Below, piece after piece: positions 8,244 through 16,573 of a stretch of DNA of 64,000 bases. The notes beneath the pieces are model-generated. The model worked only from the letters and a program-made list of their open reading frames with translations, was not told the origin of the DNA and ran no database searches. Within the stretch, counting starts at the first letter, position 1. Every line of letters begins with the position of its first letter. Position numbers and translations under genes: made by a program. Origin of the DNA: Clostridia bacterium (GTDB lineage Bacteria > Bacillota > Clostridia > Christensenellales > Aristaeellaceae); the NCBI GenBank assembly GCA_030529995.1, contig JAUMVT010000002.1, forward strand, positions 1 to 64,000. The letters run 5' to 3'.

Positions 8244-8573
8244 ATGATTCTGGATTTTCCGGGGATGGAAGAACAGGAAGTAGAGCATTTTAAGGGCGGA
8301 GACGGCAACGTATTTGTGAAGATGACCTTTGACGGCATGAACCGTATTGGCATCGGCCGCCTGCCTGCCGGCTCCAGCATTGGGATGCATACTCATGAAA
8401 CCAACAGTGAAATCTTTTACGTATCTTCCGGCAAGGCTCGTGTAGTGTATGACGGCAAGGAGGAAACTGTGCTCCCCGGGCAGATGCACTACTGCCCTAA
8501 GGGACACGCTCATGCCACCTACAATGACGGTCCGGAAGATTTGGTCATCTTTATGGTGGTACCGGAACAGTAA
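8244..8573 (+). CDS. Cupin domain protein
   Basis: This 109-residue protein is a single-domain cupin, a small beta-barrel that usually holds a metal. The first cupin motif reads HTHETNSEIFYVSSG and supplies His, His and Glu ligands. The second, around PKGHAHATYNDG, supplies the last His. Cupins of this size include isomerases, dioxygenases and sugar-binding regulators, and the substrate is not evident. An AAGGAGG ribosome binding site sits about 8 bases before the ATG. The gene lies 79 bases after glpK on the same strand and could be co-transcribed, but no functional link is shown. Confidence 0.85.
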   Translation: MILDFPGMEEQEVEHFKGGDGNVFVKMTFDGMNRIGIGRLPAGSSIGMHTHETNSEIFYVSSGKARVVYDGKEETVLPGQMHYCPKGHAHATYNDGPEDLVIFMVVPEQ

Positions 8574-8590
8574 GGGATATGTTTGGAAAT

Positions 8591-8628
8591 GTGGGAGGGC
8601 GGCTTTTGTGCCAAAAGCCCCCTCCCAC
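8591..8628 (+). terminator. Long GC-rich hairpin after the cupin gene
   Basis: GTGGGAGGG (8591-8599) pairs with CCCTCCCAC (8620-8628), and GGCTTTT (8601-8607) pairs with AAAAGCC (8613-8619). Only one base is bulged in a 16-pair stem. No T-run follows on either side, so this could be a weak terminator or an mRNA-stabilising structure. Confidence 0.55.
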
Positions 8629-8776
8629 ACCCACCACGAAAACCGATTCATGAAAATACATCATCATACACTTTTCCCATTCCACCAAATCTGAACGCAA
8701 ACGGCTTGACCGTGTCAAACAATCGTTTCCTCAGACCATGATGTCATTCTTGAGACTGAAAAGGAGGCAAGGCAGT

Positions 8777-9097
8777 ATGGCAAGAGAATCGGCTGTGGAT
8801 CAGTTCCTTACTGAGCTGCCCTGCCTTGCGGAGCCTTATCGGGCAAGGCTTCAGGGAATCAACAAAACCATTCGCCTGGAGTGGGGCTCTCATGTTGCGT
8901 TTATCCATCTGGAAGACGGCAGCGTTCGGGTCACGAAAAGCTATGACGAATATCCTTCCTGCATTATCCATACCAAGGAAGGGGTGCTGCTGGGCGTGAT
9001 TCGGGGCAAGACTACCCCCATGGAGGCGCTGCTGTTCGGCAATGTGCGGGTGTACGGGGATGTGAATCTGCTGCTGAACCTTTGCAGCATGCAGTAA
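8777..9097 (+). CDS. SCP2-like sterol-carrier domain protein
   Basis: The product (106 residues) reads as a small SCP2-like domain. It shows a central strand pattern around TIRLEWGSHVAFIHLEDGSVRV, then GVIRGKTTPMEALLFGNVRVYGDVNLLLNL, quoted here in two parts: GVIRGKTTPMEALLFG and NVRVYGDVNLLLNL. The last segment is the typical SCP2 ending. The family binds lipids or acyl-CoA in a hydrophobic tunnel. ATG at 8777 is chosen because AAGGAGG precedes it by about 9 bases. An in-frame ATG at 8738 has no such site. Just upstream, TTGAC-CGT-GTCAA at 8706-8718 is a small perfect inverted repeat that may be an operator. Confidence 0.7.
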   Translation: MARESAVDQFLTELPCLAEPYRARLQGINKTIRLEWGSHVAFIHLEDGSVRVTKSYDEYPSCIIHTKEGVLLGVIRGKTTPMEALLFGNVRVYGDVNLLLNLCSMQ

Positions 9098-9190
9098 AAC
9101 GAACGTTTGCACAATCTGGCCTAAAAATGTCCATATGGTACAAGATGCATAAATGTTCCTGAAAAGTGCATGAAAAAAACAGAATTACCC

Positions 9191-9219
9191 TTGACGCATG
9201 TTTTTGACAGGCGTAAGAT
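9191..9219 (+). promoter_or_regulatory. Promoter of the liv operon
   Basis: TTGACG at 9191-9196 and TAAGAT at 9214-9219 are 17 bases apart and lie 66 bases before the livJ start. Confidence 0.7.
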
Positions 9220-9284
9220 AGAGCGCAAGAATCTTCTGCTGAGGCAGTGGTTCTCGCATCTATTTTCTTTTAGGAGGAATGACC

Positions 9285-10421
9285 ATGAAGTTCCGCAAAT
9301 TGGTTGCAGCTGTTCTGGCACTTGCCATGGCGATGAGCCTGTGCGCTTTCGCATCTGCCGAGGACACCATTAAGATTGGTATGAGCGGCCCCCTGACCGG
9401 CGGTGCTGCTGTTTATGGCCTGGCTGTTGAGCGCGGCGCACAGATCGCCGTTGACGAAATCAACGCACTGGGCGGCGTACAGCTTGAGCTGCTGGCAGAA
9501 GACGATGAGAACGACGCCGAAAAGGGCATCAACGCTTTCAACACCCTGCTGGACAAGGGCGCACAGATGATGCTGGGCACCGTGACCACCACCCCCTGCA
9601 TCGCTGTTTCTGCTGAAGCTTATGCTGAGCGCGTGTTCATGCTGACCCCCTCCGCTTCCTCCACCAAGGTCATCGAGGGCAAGGACAACATGTATCAGGT
9701 GTGCTTCACCGACCCTGCTCAGGGCTCTGCTTCCGCACAGTACATTGTGGACAATGCTCTGGCCACCAAGGTTGGCATCATCTACAACAGCGGCTCTGAC
9801 TACTCCACCGGCATCACCCAGACCTTCGAAGAGAAGGCTGCTGAGCTGGGTCTGGAAATCGTAGCCAAGCAGGCTTTCACCTCCGATGACAACAGCGACT
9901 TCTCCGTGCAGGTTGCTGCCATGAAGGATGCCGGTGCTGAGCTGGTGTTCCTGCCCATCTACTACACCCCCGCTTCCATGATCCTCAAGCAGGCTGCTTC
10001 CGTTGGCTATGAGCCCACCTTCTTCGGTGTGGACGGCATGGACGGCATCCTGAGCCTGGAAGGCTTCGACACCTCTCTGGCTGAGGGCGTTATGCTGCTG
10101 ACCCCCTTCTCTGCTGACGCTGAGGATGAGAAGACCCAGAAGTTCGTAAGCACCTATCAGAACCTGTACGGCGAAGTGCCGAACCAGTTCGCTGCTGATG
10201 CTTATGACGGCATCTATGCCCTGTACACCGCGATCCAGGCTGCCGGCATCACTGCTGAAACCTCTTATGCTGATGCTTGCGATCTGCTGATTGCCGCTTT
10301 CCAGGAAATCACGGTGGAAGGCCTGACCGGCACCATGACCTGGGTCTCTACCGGCGAAGTAACCAAGACTCCTATGGCTGTCGTTATCAAGAACGGCGTG
10401 TACGTTAGCGCAACCAAGTAA
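9285..10421 (+). CDS. livJ: Branched-chain amino acid ABC transporter, substrate-binding protein
   Basis: The 378-residue product is a periplasmic-binding-type receptor of the LivJ/BraC family that delivers leucine, isoleucine and valine (or related amino acids) to the LivHMGF permease. A signal peptide with a KFRK start and a hydrophobic core ends near ASA-ED. A Cys at about residue 20 (MSLC) is a poor lipobox, so anchoring is uncertain. The mature protein starts IKIGMSGPLTGGAAVYG, the family hallmark. ATG at 9285 is seven bases after AGGAGG, whereas ATG at 9279 is too close. It heads a complete livJHMGF operon. Confidence 0.94.
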   Translation: MKFRKLVAAVLALAMAMSLCAFASAEDTIKIGMSGPLTGGAAVYGLAVERGAQIAVDEINALGGVQLELLAEDDENDAEKGINAFNTLLDKGAQMMLGTVTTTPCIAVSAEAYAERVFMLTPSASSTKVIEGKDNMYQVCFTDPAQGSASAQYIVDNALATKVGIIYNSGSDYSTGITQTFEEKAAELGLEIVAKQAFTSDDNSDFSVQVAAMKDAGAELVFLPIYYTPASMILKQAASVGYEPTFFGVDGMDGILSLEGFDTSLAEGVMLLTPFSADAEDEKTQKFVSTYQNLYGEVPNQFAADAYDGIYALYTAIQAAGITAETSYADACDLLIAAFQEITVEGLTGTMTWVSTGEVTKTPMAVVIKNGVYVSATK

Positions 10422-10456
10422 GCCTAAGCGCTCGAAGAGAATCGGATTCTTTTCAG

Positions 10457-10489
10457 CCGTCTGCCCTGCCGGTAAGGCAGGGCAGACGG
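10457..10489 (+). terminator. livJ-livH intergenic hairpin 1 (attenuator or mRNA stabiliser)
   Basis: CCGTCTGCCCTGCC (10457-10470) pairs perfectly over 14 bases with 10476-10489 around a GGTAA loop. There is no T-run. Strong hairpins after the binding-protein gene are common in ABC operons, where they protect the upstream mRNA and lower expression of the permease genes. Confidence 0.8.
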
Positions 10490-10505
10490 AACGGCACACC
10501 GCATG

Positions 10506-10567
10506 GCATAAGGTAACCGGCATAAGGCACGTCCAACGTGGGGCGCTTTATGCTGATTACCTTATGC
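10506..10567 (+). repeat. livJ-livH intergenic hairpin 2 (nested inverted repeat)
   Basis: GCATAAGGTAA (10506-10516) pairs perfectly with TTACCTTATGC (10557-10567). Inside it, GCATAA (10520-10525) pairs with TTATGC (10548-10553). The GCATAAGG word is therefore repeated in both orientations. The role is unknown: it may be a second attenuation structure or a remnant of a small repeat element. Confidence 0.7.
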
Positions 10568-10623
10568 GCACTTTTGGCTGGTATCTGCACTGGATGAAAA
10601 AGAGATAGGAGAGGGTGCGGCAA

Positions 10624-11508
10624 ATGATTACATTCCTTTCCCACTTGGTCAATGGACTGAGCCTGGGCAGCGTTTATGCCATTATTGCCTTGGGATACTC
10701 CATGGTGTATGGCATTGCAAAAATGCTGAACTTCGCCCACGGCGATGTTATCATGGTCGGTGGCTATATTTGCTTCTGCGCGACCCAGTATTGGGGCATG
10801 TCACCTTTGCTGGGTGTGCTGCTGTCCATTGTGGTCTGCACGGTGCTTGGCGTGGTGATTGAGGGATTGGCCTACAAGCCCCTTCGCCAGGCAACCTCTC
10901 TGGCTGTGCTGATTACCGCCATTGGTGTCAGCTACTTCCTGCAAAACATTGCACAGATCATCTGGGGCGCGAATCCCAAGAGCTTCCCTTCCGTGGTTTC
11001 CATTCCTTCCATTTTCCTGTTTGACGGGCAGATGGTTATTTCCGGCGAAACCATGGTGACGGTGCTTGCGAACATTGTGATCATGATTGCCCTGACCCTG
11101 TTCACCAACAAGACGAAGATGGGCAAGGCCATGCGGGTGGTTTCTGAGGACAGAGGCGCGGCAGAGCTCATGGGCATTAACGTGAACTTCACCATTTCCC
11201 TGACCTTTGCCATCGGCAGTGCCCTGGCTGCTGTAGCCGGCGTGCTGCTGTGCTCTTCTTATCCCGTGCTGCAGCCTACCACCGGTTCCATGCCCGGTAT
11301 TAAGGCCTTTACTGCTGCTGTGTTCGGCGGCATCGGCTCCATTCCCGGCGCCCTCATCGGCGGATTGCTGCTGGGCGTGATTGAAATCCTTGGCAAGGCA
11401 TACGTCTCTACCGAGCTGAGCGATGCACTGGTGTTCGCTGTGCTGATTGTGGTGCTGCTGGTAAAGCCGACCGGTCTGCTTGGCAAAGCAGTGCACGAGA
11501 AAGTGTGA
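10624..11508 (+). CDS. livH: Branched-chain amino acid ABC transporter permease LivH
   Basis: The 294-residue product is one of the two membrane subunits of the LIV-type ABC transporter. It has about eight hydrophobic segments, opens with NGLSLGSVYAIIALGYSMVYG and NFAHGD, and carries the conserved EDRGAAELMGINV loop that contacts the ATPases. ATG at 10624 sits about nine bases after AGGAGAGG. A GTG three codons upstream is possible but overlaps that site. It is followed by livM after 10 bases. Confidence 0.93.
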   Translation: MITFLSHLVNGLSLGSVYAIIALGYSMVYGIAKMLNFAHGDVIMVGGYICFCATQYWGMSPLLGVLLSIVVCTVLGVVIEGLAYKPLRQATSLAVLITAIGVSYFLQNIAQIIWGANPKSFPSVVSIPSIFLFDGQMVISGETMVTVLANIVIMIALTLFTNKTKMGKAMRVVSEDRGAAELMGINVNFTISLTFAIGSALAAVAGVLLCSSYPVLQPTTGSMPGIKAFTAAVFGGIGSIPGALIGGLLLGVIEILGKAYVSTELSDALVFAVLIVVLLVKPTGLLGKAVHEKV

Positions 11509-11518
11509 GGTGAGCGGC

Positions 11519-12568
11519 ATGAAACAGAGCAAGAAACGATTCCTCAACAATCTCATTACCTATGGCATGGTGGTGATTGCCTTTATCATCTGCCAGGTCA
11601 TGGTGCAGAACGGCAGCATGAGCCGCTCCTTCAAGGGACAGCTGGTGCCCATTTGCGTGTACATCGTCATGGCTGTGTCCCTGAACCTGACGGTGGGTAT
11701 ATCCGGCGAATTGAGCCTTGGTCATGCCGGATTTATGAGCATCGGCGCATTCTCCGGTATTGTGGCATCCACCTGGCTGCTGAATTCCTTTAACATGGAA
11801 AACACCGTGGTGCGGCTGATCCTGTCCATGGTGTTTGGCGGCGTTATGGCCGGTGTGGCAGGCGTGCTGATCGGCATTCCCGTCCTTCGCCTTCGGGGCG
11901 ACTATCTGGCCATTGTGACTCTGGCCTTTGGCGAAATTATCCGCAACGTGCTGAACTGTCTGTACTTCTCCGTTGACGGCAGGAAGATCTATGTGTCCTT
12001 CAACGATCCCGACCTGCCGGGCAAGATTTTCGTCAACGGCCCTGCAGGCGCTACGGGCATTGCAAAGATTGCTACCTTCACCATGGGCTTTGTGCTGGTG
12101 CTGTTTGCCCTCTTTGTGGTGCTGAATCTGATCAACAGCCGCACGGGTCGTGCCATTATGGCTACCCGTGACAACCGAATCGCAGCCGAGTCTGTGGGCA
12201 TTGCCGTAACCAAGTATAAGATGATCGCCTTTGTGGTGGCGGCTGTGCTGGCTGGTATGGCCGGTGCCCTGTACGGCTTAAATGCTTCCACTACCGTGGC
12301 CAGCAAGTTCAAGTTTGATACGTCCATTCTGGTGCTGGTGTTTGTGGTGCTGGGCGGTATCGGCAACATCCGCGGCTCTGTCATTGCGGCAACGCTGCTG
12401 ACTGTGCTGCCCGAAATGCTCCGTGCCTTTGCCGACTACCGGATGCTGGTGTACGCCGTGGTGCTGATTCTGGTCATGCTGGCCACCAACAATCCCTTCC
12501 TGAAGAACTTGGCCAACAGCATTTTCCACCGTGAAAAGCAGCAGAAGAAGGAGGGCGAAGCGGCATGA
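11519..12568 (+). CDS. livM: Branched-chain amino acid ABC transporter permease LivM
   Basis: This 349-residue subunit is the second permease of the LIV-type transporter. It has multiple membrane helices, the LivM hallmark LNLTVGISGELSLGHAGFM, and the cytoplasmic loop around TRDNRIAAESVGI that docks on the ATPase subunits. The C-terminus is basic (HREKQQKKEGEAA). The stop codon overlaps the ATG of livG by four bases (ATGA), which indicates translational coupling. Confidence 0.93.
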   Translation: MKQSKKRFLNNLITYGMVVIAFIICQVMVQNGSMSRSFKGQLVPICVYIVMAVSLNLTVGISGELSLGHAGFMSIGAFSGIVASTWLLNSFNMENTVVRLILSMVFGGVMAGVAGVLIGIPVLRLRGDYLAIVTLAFGEIIRNVLNCLYFSVDGRKIYVSFNDPDLPGKIFVNGPAGATGIAKIATFTMGFVLVLFALFVVLNLINSRTGRAIMATRDNRIAAESVGIAVTKYKMIAFVVAAVLAGMAGALYGLNASTTVASKFKFDTSILVLVFVVLGGIGNIRGSVIAATLLTVLPEMLRAFADYRMLVYAVVLILVMLATNNPFLKNLANSIFHREKQQKKEGEAA

Positions 12569-13422
12569 CGCAGTTGAAGCGGAAGTCTAACACCAAGATG
12601 GTGCCCGTTCCTAGCGAATCCATTGTGCCTGAGCGGGATATTAACAAATCCCCTGTACTGGAAGCCCGCCACCTGGGCATCGAATTTGGCGGCCTGAAGG
12701 CTGTGGAAGACTTTAACCTGACCATCGGCAAAACGGAAATCGCCGGTTTGATCGGCCCTAACGGTGCTGGTAAAACCACGGTTTTCAACCTGCTGACCAA
12801 GGTGTACCAGCCCACTACCGGCACGGTGCTGATTAACGGCCGGGACACCGCCGGTATGAACACGGTGCAGGCCAACAAGCTGGGCATTGCCCGTACCTTC
12901 CAGAATATTCGCCTGTTCAGCCAAATGTCCGTGGAGGACAATGTGCGTATCGGTCTGCACAATCAGGTGAAGTACGGCATGTTCACCGGCATTTTCCGCC
13001 TGCCTGCTTTCTGGAAACAGGAACGGGTGCAGCATGAAAAGGCCATGGATCTGCTGAGCATCTTTGACATGCAGGACATGGCGGAGATGAAGGCAGGCTC
13101 CCTGCCCTACGGCGCACAGCGTCGGTTGGAGATTGTTCGTGCCCTGGCCACCAATCCTTCCCTGCTGCTGTTGGATGAGCCGGCTGCCGGCATGAACCCT
13201 CATGAAACGGAAGAATTGATGGACAACATCATCAAGATCCGGGATAAGTTCCAGATTGCCGTCATGCTGATTGAGCATGATATGAATCTGGTCATGGGCA
13301 TCTGCGAAGGCATCTGCGTGCTGAACTACGGCAAGGTCATTGCCAAGGGCACGGCAGAAGAAATTCAGCAGAACCCTGTGGTCATCGAAGCCTACCTGGG
13401 CAAGCAGAAGGAGGGAGCCTAA
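12565..13422 (+). CDS. livG: Branched-chain amino acid ABC transporter ATP-binding protein LivG
   Basis: The 285-residue product is the LivG-type ATPase. It contains Walker A GPNGAGKTT, the LivG-specific signature LPYGAQRRLEIVRAL where other ABC proteins have LSGGQ, and Walker B LLLLDEPAAGMN followed by the His switch in IEHDM. An N-terminal extension of about 25 residues (MTQLKRKSNTKMVPVPSES) is longer than in E. coli LivG. A start at a later codon cannot be excluded, but the ATGA overlap with livM favours this one. The stop overlaps the livF ATG by one base. Confidence 0.94.
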   Translation: MTQLKRKSNTKMVPVPSESIVPERDINKSPVLEARHLGIEFGGLKAVEDFNLTIGKTEIAGLIGPNGAGKTTVFNLLTKVYQPTTGTVLINGRDTAGMNTVQANKLGIARTFQNIRLFSQMSVEDNVRIGLHNQVKYGMFTGIFRLPAFWKQERVQHEKAMDLLSIFDMQDMAEMKAGSLPYGAQRRLEIVRALATNPSLLLLDEPAAGMNPHETEELMDNIIKIRDKFQIAVMLIEHDMNLVMGICEGICVLNYGKVIAKGTAEEIQQNPVVIEAYLGKQKEGA

Positions 13423-14144
13423 TGAGTGAGAACCGTAAGCCCCTGCTGAAGGTTGAGGATATCCACGTATATTACGGCGCCATCCATGCCATCAAGGGCA
13501 TCAGCTTTGAAGTGTATGAGGATGAGGTGGTGACGCTGATCGGTGCCAACGGCGCAGGCAAGTCCACCACCCTGAACACGGTAGCAGGCCTGCTCCACCC
13601 CCGCAGCGGCTCCATCACCTTCGACGGCAAGAGCCTGCTGGCCATGCCTTCCTTCAAGGTGGTGTCTCAGGGCATTGCCCTTTGCCCGGAGGGACGGCGG
13701 ATCTTCCAGCAGATGACTGTTCGGGAGAACTTGGAAATGGGCGGCTACACCCGTCCTGCAGGGGAGATCGAAGCCTCCATTGATGAGATGTACACCCTGT
13801 ATCCCCGGCTGAAGGAAAGAGAAAAGCAGATTGCCGGCACCCTTTCCGGTGGTGAACAGCAGATGCTGGCCATGGCTCGGGCACTCATGAGCAAGCCAAA
13901 GCTGCTCATGCTGGATGAGCCCTCCATGGGCTTGGCGCCCATTCTGGTGGAGCAGATCTTCGATATTGTGAAGACCTTGCACAAGGCCGGCACCACCATC
14001 CTGCTAGTGGAACAGAACGCTCAAATGGCACTGTCCGTTGCGGATCGTGCTTATGTGCTGGAAACCGGCAACATCAGCATGGAAGGCCCTGCCGATGACC
14101 TGCTGCATAATGATGCAGTGAAAAAGGCCTACCTGGGCAGCTGA
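13422..14144 (+). CDS. livF: Branched-chain amino acid ABC transporter ATP-binding protein LivF
   Basis: The 240-residue product is the LivF-type ATPase that pairs with LivG to drive uptake. Visible motifs are Walker A GANGAGKST, signature LSGGEQQMLAMARAL, Walker B LLMLDEPSMGLAP and the switch VEQNA. The start overlaps the livG stop codon as TAATG, so ribosomes probably reinitiate. It is the last gene of the operon, and a bidirectional terminator begins 16 bases after the stop. Confidence 0.95.
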   Translation: MSENRKPLLKVEDIHVYYGAIHAIKGISFEVYEDEVVTLIGANGAGKSTTLNTVAGLLHPRSGSITFDGKSLLAMPSFKVVSQGIALCPEGRRIFQQMTVRENLEMGGYTRPAGEIEASIDEMYTLYPRLKEREKQIAGTLSGGEQQMLAMARALMSKPKLLMLDEPSMGLAPILVEQIFDIVKTLHKAGTTILLVEQNAQMALSVADRAYVLETGNISMEGPADDLLHNDAVKKAYLGS

Positions 14145-14152
14145 TCAATCGA

Positions 14153-14194
14153 AAAAAACAAGGAGCTGTGAGGATGACGTCTTCACAGCTCCTT
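14153..14194. terminator. Bidirectional terminator between livF and ppk2
   Basis: AAGGAGCTGTGA (14160-14171) pairs perfectly with TCACAGCTCCTT (14183-14194). An A-run at 14153-14159 becomes a T-run for minus-strand transcripts, giving a classic terminator for ppk2. In the plus direction the hairpin has only a weak T tract. Confidence 0.85.
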
Positions 14195-14209
14195 GCTTTA
14201 TGGAGGCAA

Positions 14210-15073
14210 TTAGGATTCATTTTCAAGCTGCTCAATGGCGGCAGGCACCTTGGCAGCATCGGCACTGTTCAGGGCAGGATACCGGGGATCCATGTCTTTC
14301 AGGGTTTCCAGGAGAATTTCGCTGGTCAGGTAACGGGTGTACCATTTATTGTCCGCAGGGATGACATACCAGGGGCTCTCCGGCGTGCCGGTGGCGTTGA
14401 TGGCATCCTCGAAGGCTTCATCATAAGCATCCCACAGGTTCCGCTCCACCATATCCGCTAGGGAAAGCTTCCAGTGCTTGTCCTCCCGCTCCAGCCGGTC
14501 AAGGAAACGCTCCTTTTGCTCCTCCTTGCTCACATGCAGGAAGAGCTTCACCATCCGGTAACCGTTTTCATACAGGTACTGTTCCCAGTTCATCAGCTGG
14601 GCATAACGACGAGGGAAGAAATCCTCCGTCAGGCAGCGGGGCGCCAGAGCATAATTTTTCTCCATATGATGCACCCGCACCACCAGCACATCTTCATACT
14701 GGGAGCGGTTGAATACGCCGATGGTGCCCCGGGGCGGCAGTGCCTGATTGATGCGCCACAGATAATCATGGGCCAGCTCCGTTTTGCTGGGGGACTTGAA
14801 AGAGTGAATTTCCAACGCTGCCGGGTTCAGGCCGGAGAACACATGCTTGATCAGGCTGTCCTTGCCGGCGGCATCTCGGGCCTGAATGGCAATGACGAGG
14901 CCTTCCTGCCCGGCGGCATACAGCTTCTCCTGCAAAAGGGCGGCTTCCCGCAAATTCTCGGCAGTCTTGGCCACAAGCTCTGCCTTATGGCTGCGTGCCT
15001 CTCCGGCACCGGTATCGAAATCCTTCAGGTTCAGCGTTTTGCTTCCGTCAAAGCGGAAGGGTTTCAGCGACAT
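14210..15073 (-). CDS. ppk2: Polyphosphate kinase 2 family protein (polyP:nucleotide phosphotransferase)
   Basis: The 287-residue product is a PPK2-family enzyme, which uses polyphosphate to phosphorylate AMP, ADP or other nucleotides. The Walker A-like loop reads QARDAAGKDSLIKHVFSG, and the second conserved block is GTIGVFNRSQYEDVLVVRVH. The helical lid around FFPRRYAQLMNWEQYLYENG is present. One domain of this length fits class I or III PPK2, and the exact nucleotide preference cannot be read. The ATG has GGAGGAGG upstream. It is transcribed alone, away from lysA. Confidence 0.92.
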   Translation of the reverse strand: MSLKPFRFDGSKTLNLKDFDTGAGEARSHKAELVAKTAENLREAALLQEKLYAAGQEGLVIAIQARDAAGKDSLIKHVFSGLNPAALEIHSFKSPSKTELAHDYLWRINQALPPRGTIGVFNRSQYEDVLVVRVHHMEKNYALAPRCLTEDFFPRRYAQLMNWEQYLYENGYRMVKLFLHVSKEEQKERFLDRLEREDKHWKLSLADMVERNLWDAYDEAFEDAINATGTPESPWYVIPADNKWYTRYLTSEILLETLKDMDPRYPALNSADAAKVPAAIEQLENES

Positions 15074-15107
15074 GGTACGGCCTCCTCCACAATTGGAACT
15101 GACAGTT

Positions 15108-15137
15108 ATTGTATCATACAGGCGCTTTTCCTGACAA
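15108..15137 (-). promoter_or_regulatory. Promoter of ppk2
   Basis: On the minus strand TTGTCA (15132-15137) and TACAAT (15108-15113) are separated by 18 bases, 35 bases upstream of the ATG. Confidence 0.72.
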
Positions 15138-15177
15138 GCGCTGCGGAGCCTTCTTTTTGCAAGAACAGGGAAAAAAC

Positions 15178-15206
15178 TTGCACCCCTATGCCGAATGTGC
15201 TACATT
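15178..15206 (+). promoter_or_regulatory. Promoter of lysA
   Basis: TTGCAC at 15178-15183 and TACATT at 15201-15206 have a 17-base spacer. This promoter is divergent from the ppk2 promoter. Confidence 0.65.
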
Positions 15207-15244
15207 GGTACAGGATCTCACAGACGAAGATCGGAGATGGATGT

Positions 15245-16510
15245 ATGCCTAATTTTTCCTTATCGGATGAAGTTTTCGAAGGGGCGGCGGCCAAGTACCC
15301 CACCCCTTTTCATCTTTATGACGAGCACGGCATTCGGGAGAATGCCCGGGCACTGAACAAAGCCTTTTCCTGGTGTCAGGATTTTCAGGAATATTTTGCT
15401 GTTAAAGCTTTACCCAATCCCACCATTCTCCGCATTCTCAAGGAGGAAGGCTGCGGTGTGGACTGCTCCAGCGACACGGAGCTGACCTTGGCGGATGCCT
15501 GCGGCTTCCGTGGCCGGAATATCATGTTTTCGGCCAATGCCATGCCGGATGAGGAGTTTGACCACGCCCGGGCACTGGGGGCTTATGTAAATCTTGACGA
15601 TATTACCCATATTGACATTCTGGAGAAGCACGGCGGCATTCCGGAGTGCGTCTGTTGCCGGTATAATCCGGGCGGAGACTTCCAGATCAGCGGCACCATT
15701 ATGGGTAATCCCGGGGAAGCAAAGTACGGCTTCACCTATCCCCAATTGCAGGAAGGATTGAAAAGGCTGAAGGCTTTGGGAGCGAAGCGGTTCGGTCTCC
15801 ATGCGTTCCTGTCCTCCAATACCATTGACAATGCTTATTATCCGGCACTGGCGAAGATTCTCTTCACCTGCGGCAAGAAGCTGGCAGCGGAAACCGGGCT
15901 GACCTTCGCCTTTGCCAACCTTTCCGGCGGCGTAGGCATTCCTTATCGGCCGGAGCAGAAAAAGACGGACATTGCCCTGGTGGGGGAAGGGGTTCGCAAG
16001 GCTTACGAGGAGGTTTTCCCGGAGGGCGGCGTAGCCATTAAGACCGAACTTGGCCGCTGGATGACCGGCCCCAACGGCTGGCTGGTTGCCCGTGCCACCC
16101 ATCACAAGGACACCTATAAGCACTATGTGGGGCTGGATGCCTGCGCCGCCAACCTGATGCGGCCGGCCATGTACGGGGCGTATCATCATATCACGGTGTG
16201 CGGGAAAAGAAATGCTCCCTGCGATCACGTCTATGACGTAACCGGCTCCCTTTGCGAAAATAACGATAAGTTCGCTATTGACCGGGCATTGCCGGAAATC
16301 AAGGACGGGGATCTGGTGGTCATCCACGACACCGGCGCCCACGGCTTTTCCATGGGATACAACTACAATGGCCGCCTGCGCTCCGCAGAGATTCTTTACT
16401 GCGAGGATGGAACCTATCGCATGATCCGTCGGGCGGAAACCCCGCAGGATTATTTCGCTACCTTGGACATGGATGAAGCGGCGGAGAAACTGGGCGTTAA
16501 GCGGGGATGA
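15245..16510 (+). CDS. lysA: Diaminopimelate decarboxylase
   Basis: The 421-residue product is a PLP-dependent fold III decarboxylase, best matched to diaminopimelate decarboxylase, the last step of lysine synthesis. The PLP lysine is in YFAVKALPNPTIL, the glycine-rich phosphate-binding region is NLSGGVGIPYRPEQ, and the partner-subunit site is SLCENNDKFA, a variant of the usual CESxD. Carboxynorspermidine decarboxylase is a related alternative, but length and motifs favour LysA. The ATG at 15245 follows GGAG by eight bases. The much longer open frame upstream is antisense to ppk2 and is not real. Confidence 0.88.
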   Translation: MPNFSLSDEVFEGAAAKYPTPFHLYDEHGIRENARALNKAFSWCQDFQEYFAVKALPNPTILRILKEEGCGVDCSSDTELTLADACGFRGRNIMFSANAMPDEEFDHARALGAYVNLDDITHIDILEKHGGIPECVCCRYNPGGDFQISGTIMGNPGEAKYGFTYPQLQEGLKRLKALGAKRFGLHAFLSSNTIDNAYYPALAKILFTCGKKLAAETGLTFAFANLSGGVGIPYRPEQKKTDIALVGEGVRKAYEEVFPEGGVAIKTELGRWMTGPNGWLVARATHHKDTYKHYVGLDACAANLMRPAMYGAYHHITVCGKRNAPCDHVYDVTGSLCENNDKFAIDRALPEIKDGDLVVIHDTGAHGFSMGYNYNGRLRSAEILYCEDGTYRMIRRAETPQDYFATLDMDEAAEKLGVKRG

Positions 16511-16524
16511 ATAAAGAACCATAA

Positions 16525-16558
16525 TAAAAAGGGATAGGCAAATCGCCTGTCCCCATTT
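16525..16558. terminator. Bidirectional terminator between lysA and the AI-2E permease gene
   Basis: GGGATAGGC (16531-16539) pairs with GCCTGTCCC (16545-16553) with one G-T wobble. TTTT follows on the plus strand. AAAAA precedes it and becomes a T-run on the minus strand. Confidence 0.85.
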
Positions 16559-16573
16559 TGTTTGCAATGAATT

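Noticed and set aside
9270..10523. A 417-codon minus-strand open frame opposite livJ
   Set aside because: The sense frame has a clear signal peptide and family motifs. The antisense product is His/Gln/Gly-rich with no domain.
14474..15244. N-terminal extension of lysA
   Set aside because: The upstream part of the frame is antisense to ppk2, runs across two promoters and lacks family similarity. The ATG at 15245 has a ribosome binding site.
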